Assembly (NCBI RefSeq): GCF_000403785.1
Contig: NZ_APHJ01000039.1
Location: forward strand, 140,387-204,386
Length of the DNA stretch: 64,000 nt
Origin: Gillisia sp. CAL575
Lineage (GTDB): Bacteria > Bacteroidota > Bacteroidia > Flavobacteriales > Flavobacteriaceae
Direction of reading: 5' to 3'
Shown: positions 61,636 through 64,000 of the stretch, one piece after another
How positions within the stretch are numbered: position 1 is the first letter of the stretch
Layout of the letters: every line of letters begins with the position of its first letter
Notes under the pieces: model-generated
Seen by the model: only the letters and a program-made list of their open reading frames with translations
Told to the model about the DNA's origin: nothing
Databases searched by the model: none
Made by a program: the position numbers and the translations under genes

Positions 61636-63057
61636 ATGATAAGAACCACTAAAATTTGGATCACCGTTTTTTTAATAAGTCTAGGGAGTTTTGCGCAAGA
61701 ATTTTCCCCACAGGTAAAGGCATTTATAGTTGTAGATACTAATAGCATTGCCATTACAAATGTTACCCTGATAGATGGTACCGGCGGAGAAGTGAAAGAA
61801 GGACAAACGATCATTCTAAACAACGGAATTGTACAAGATGTGGGAAATGCGGTTTCTGTAGTACTTCCCAGAAATTCTTTGATCATTAATGGAACCGGTA
61901 AGACGGTGATCCCTGGTTTGGTGATGTTACACGAACATTTATTTTATAGCAAGCCTTTTGAGAATTGGTTTAGTGTAGACCAAATGACCTTTACTTTTCC
62001 AAGATTGTATTTGGCGGGTGGTGTAACCACGATGAGAACCGGCGGAAGTATTCAGCCACAAACAGATCTTAATGTAAAGAAATGGATAGACGAAGGTAAA
62101 ATGACCGGTCCTAAAATGGATGTAACTGGTCCTTTTATAGAACGCGAGGGATATGACATCCCAGAACTCGGCTTTATAGAAGGAACTGCAGAGGTTGCTG
62201 AAATGGTGAATTATTGGGCAGATAAAGGAGTAACTTCTTTTAAAGTATATAATCACATAACCAAGGATGATTTGAGAATATGTGTGGCAGAAGCGCACAA
62301 ACGCGGACTTAAAGTTACCGGGCATTTATGTTCTCTTACCTACGCAGAAGCTTCTAATTTAGGAATAGATAATTTGGAGCATGGATTTATGGCTTCTAGC
62401 GATTTTGTTGCAGATAAAATGGAGGACCTATGCGATCCTTTTAAAGGGCGAAAAAGTTTGATAGAACTGGAGAGCGATGACCCTAAGATGGAAGTTTTAA
62501 TGGACTTACTCATTAAAAACAATACCACCATTACTACAACTCCTGTAGTTTTTGAACCCTACACAGGTTATGAAGTAGTTCCCGGCGGGGGATTTAGCGC
62601 TTTGATTCCACAATTACAGGAAGATCTTCAAAACAAGTATAATCGTTCTATAAATAATGATTCTACTGCCATCGCATTATACAAGAAAGATCTGGAATGG
62701 ACCAAACGTTTTTATGACAAAGGAGGGAAGTTAGTTGCAGGAACAGATCCAACAGGAGCGGGCAGAACCGTAGCTGGATATGCTAACCAGAGGACTTTAG
62801 AGATTCTGGTGGAATCTGGATTTTCAATTCCTGAGGCTATCAAAATAGCAACACTAAATGGTGCGGTTTTTCTGAAAAGACAAAAAGAGATTGGAAGTAT
62901 AGAAAAAGGAAAAAAAGCAGATCTCATTCTAATTGATGGAGATTTGCGTGAAGACATTAAGAATATCCGAAAAATGGAAGTGATTTTTAAAGATGGAGTT
63001 GGTTTCGATTCTAAGAAATTATTCGAATCGGTGCAGGGGAAAGTTGGATTATATTAA
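61636..63057 (+). CDS. Secreted amidohydrolase-family protein (imidazolonepropionase/prolidase-like)
   Basis: This 473-residue exported protein (signal ending GSFAQ, about residue 21) has the amidohydrolase metal site: His99 and His101 in GLVMLHEHLFYS, Lys203 in TSFKVYNHITK as a possible carboxylated lysine, His230 in KVTGHLCS, His249 in NLEHGF and Asp371 in AGTDPTGAG. NVTLIDGTGGEVKEGQTIILNNG at the N-terminus forms the beta sandwich. These proteins hydrolyse amide or cyclic amide bonds, and exported Bacteroidota members are annotated as dipeptidases or lactamases. Substrate unknown. It converges on the gene at 63063. Confidence 0.87.
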   Translation: MIRTTKIWITVFLISLGSFAQEFSPQVKAFIVVDTNSIAITNVTLIDGTGGEVKEGQTIILNNGIVQDVGNAVSVVLPRNSLIINGTGKTVIPGLVMLHEHLFYSKPFENWFSVDQMTFTFPRLYLAGGVTTMRTGGSIQPQTDLNVKKWIDEGKMTGPKMDVTGPFIEREGYDIPELGFIEGTAEVAEMVNYWADKGVTSFKVYNHITKDDLRICVAEAHKRGLKVTGHLCSLTYAEASNLGIDNLEHGFMASSDFVADKMEDLCDPFKGRKSLIELESDDPKMEVLMDLLIKNNTTITTTPVVFEPYTGYEVVPGGGFSALIPQLQEDLQNKYNRSINNDSTAIALYKKDLEWTKRFYDKGGKLVAGTDPTGAGRTVAGYANQRTLEILVESGFSIPEAIKIATLNGAVFLKRQKEIGSIEKGKKADLILIDGDLREDIKNIRKMEVIFKDGVGFDSKKLFESVQGKVGLY

Positions 63058-63062
63058 AAGCA

Positions 63063-63773
63063 TTATTCCCTAATACTCCAAGTTTCATTTATTGGATCCC
63101 CTTTACTAGAGAGACCAGAATGTTGCCAATCCCCATTACTTAAATTGTAATTAAAAGTCAGGCTTTTACCTACCTTAGTATTGTCCTTAGAGAAGAATTC
63201 TATATTTTCCGTATACTCCCCATTTGAGGTTGTATAGGTTCCTCCGCCAGTTCCCATAAATTGTTTGGTTTCTGTATTATACGCGATCCACTGAAAACGG
63301 GTTCCAGATAAGATTTTCATAGTTTTTCTTGGTCCGCTAGTGTCCCTAGATTGTGATTCTCCATCTTTAGTTCTACCAGACATTAACCAAGCACCTTGTA
63401 ATTTTCCAGGCGAGCCGTTATCTAATTTTATATATTTAATATCAGTGCCTATAATGCCAAGTAAAGAATCTTTTATAGAAACTTTAAAACTTTCTTCTAT
63501 ACCAACCCGCTCGGGATATTTGGAGTCAAATTCTACTTTTTCTGTAACAATATCGTCTGTTAAATTCAAAGTTCCGCCGTTAGTGCCAATAAATTCTCCA
63601 GTTGTGGAATTATAGGTGCTAATCACTTGATAGCCATCAGAAATGATAACTACACTTTTAAGTTTATCGCCATCTTTAGAGGTATGATCTCTTTGCCAAG
63701 CACCATTCAAGTCCTGCGCTTGAATTCCAAATGCTGAAAAAAGGCAAGTGAGCAATAGAATTATTTTTCTCAT
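63063..63773 (-). CDS. Secreted protein with a duplicated lipocalin-like domain
   Basis: This 236-residue protein has a signal peptide (MRKIILLLTCLFSAFGIQAQ). The mature part contains two copies of one domain: residues about 24-100 (LNGAWQRDHTSKDGD ... STTGEFIGTNGGTLN) and 127-210 (LQGAWLMSGRTKDGES ... TETKQFMGTGGGTYT). The matching landmarks are GAW, TKDG, Y-N-[ST]-x-T-x-x-[FQ]-[FM]-[IM]-GT-x-GGT and a closing beta pair. Each copy resembles small lipocalin-like or membrane-or-secreted proteins. Function unknown; a fused pair of ligand-binding barrels is inference. It ends 5 bases from the amidohydrolase stop, and the heptamer array begins 137 bases beyond its start. Confidence 0.7.
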   Translation of the reverse strand: MRKIILLLTCLFSAFGIQAQDLNGAWQRDHTSKDGDKLKSVVIISDGYQVISTYNSTTGEFIGTNGGTLNLTDDIVTEKVEFDSKYPERVGIEESFKVSIKDSLLGIIGTDIKYIKLDNGSPGKLQGAWLMSGRTKDGESQSRDTSGPRKTMKILSGTRFQWIAYNTETKQFMGTGGGTYTTSNGEYTENIEFFSKDNTKVGKSLTFNYNLSNGDWQHSGLSSKGDPINETWSIRE

Positions 63774-63909
63774 GAATTTAGAAGTTGTTATTTATATCGA
63801 ATCAAATTGTTGTCAGTCTAAAATAGCATTTTTTTATTGATTTTCATAGCTGTTATTTTGCTCTTAGTAAAAGGTGAATTATTAAACCGAAGGTTTTAAC
63901 AATTTATTA

Positions 63910-64000
63910 CCCGAAACCCGAAACCCGAAACCCGAAACCCGAAACCCGAAACCCGAAACCCGAAACCCGAAACCCGAAACCCGAAACCCGAAACCCGAAA
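63910..64000 (+). repeat. (CCCGAAA)13 heptanucleotide array, cut by the window edge
   Basis: Thirteen exact, uninterrupted CCCGAAA units fill 91 bases to the last base of the window, so the full array is longer. No spacers occur. Confidence 0.97.

Noticed and set aside
63910..64000. CRISPR array or telomere-like end
   Set aside because: Units are 7 bases without spacers, and no cas genes are near. The similarity to plant telomere CCCTAAA is coincidental in a bacterial chromosome.

Overview
The window looks like a stretch of core chromosome from a marine-type Flavobacteriaceae (Bacteroidota; Gramella/Christiangramia, Gillisia or a close relative is my inference). The DNA is AT-rich. Bacteroidota -7 boxes (TAnnTTTG) lie just upstream of many starts, and the tRNA-His gene has a full TTG-N19-TAnnTTTG promoter. 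Typical flavobacterial families are present: BshB1 and YtxJ of bacillithiol metabolism, a GH3-family enzyme, a four-LysM/PBP1-like protein, EttA, and many small lipoproteins with lipocalin-like folds. I see no rRNA, insertion sequence, prophage, integrase or CRISPR array.

Layout. 1-10.6 kb: end of an M24 peptidase, an M1 aminopeptidase with an acyl-CoA carboxylase beta subunit, DinB-like protein, EttA, a lipoprotein, a 745-base gene-free stretch with a structured element, an RhlE-type helicase, and a phosphatase/phytase-like lipoprotein pair. 10.6-18.5 kb: CsbD, ClpB, YtxJ, a 37-residue peptide with no hydrophobic residue after Met1, fumarylacetoacetase, serine hydroxymethyltransferase, a DUF1232 protein and an MBL-fold lipoprotein. 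18.5-26.7 kb: a histidine-degradation operon (hutI-hutG-GNAT) joined by TAATG overlaps, a PH-domain protein, a zinc alcohol dehydrogenase, a sulfur-amino-acid PLP enzyme with bshB1, tRNA-His, a PNPOx-like protein and a SIMPL protein. 26.7-38.6 kb: guaA, LysM/PBP1-OsmC-DUF922, nitronate monooxygenase, mnmA, yidC, pyrG and DUF3820.

38.6-43.8 kb is the most system-like part. A single-domain response regulator sits next to a GAF-like/DHp protein that has no ATPase domain, followed by an AhpD-like protein. Divergent from these is a TetR regulator with a secreted orphan, a second AhpD-like protein, an EthD-like protein and a FrnE/DsbA-like thioredoxin-fold protein. Three copies of one 16-bp palindrome (CTAAGC-N4-GCTTAG type) lie in front of tetR, the orphan and the second AhpD-like gene. 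They define a probable small redox/electrophile regulon.

43.9-57.9 kb: a COG2509 flavoprotein, GH3, a secreted HELGH metalloprotease-like protein, cold-shock protein, L,D-transpeptidase, HAD phosphatase, holin-like and SanA-like membrane proteins, nitroreductase, then a cell-envelope operon (ftsK-lolA-lptF/G type) leading into a RibB whose GTP-cyclohydrolase-II-like half has lost its zinc and catalytic residues (RibBX type). 57.9-64 kb: looser gene spacing with a SnoaL-like protein, an orphan secreted protein, a beta-lactamase-fold serine hydrolase with TPR, an amidohydrolase, a secreted protein made of two copies of one domain, and a (CCCGAAA)13 heptamer array running off the window.

Intergenic DNA carries several copies of a GTCA-flanked inverted-repeat element, another structured element near 7.2 kb, and two heptanucleotide repeat tracts.
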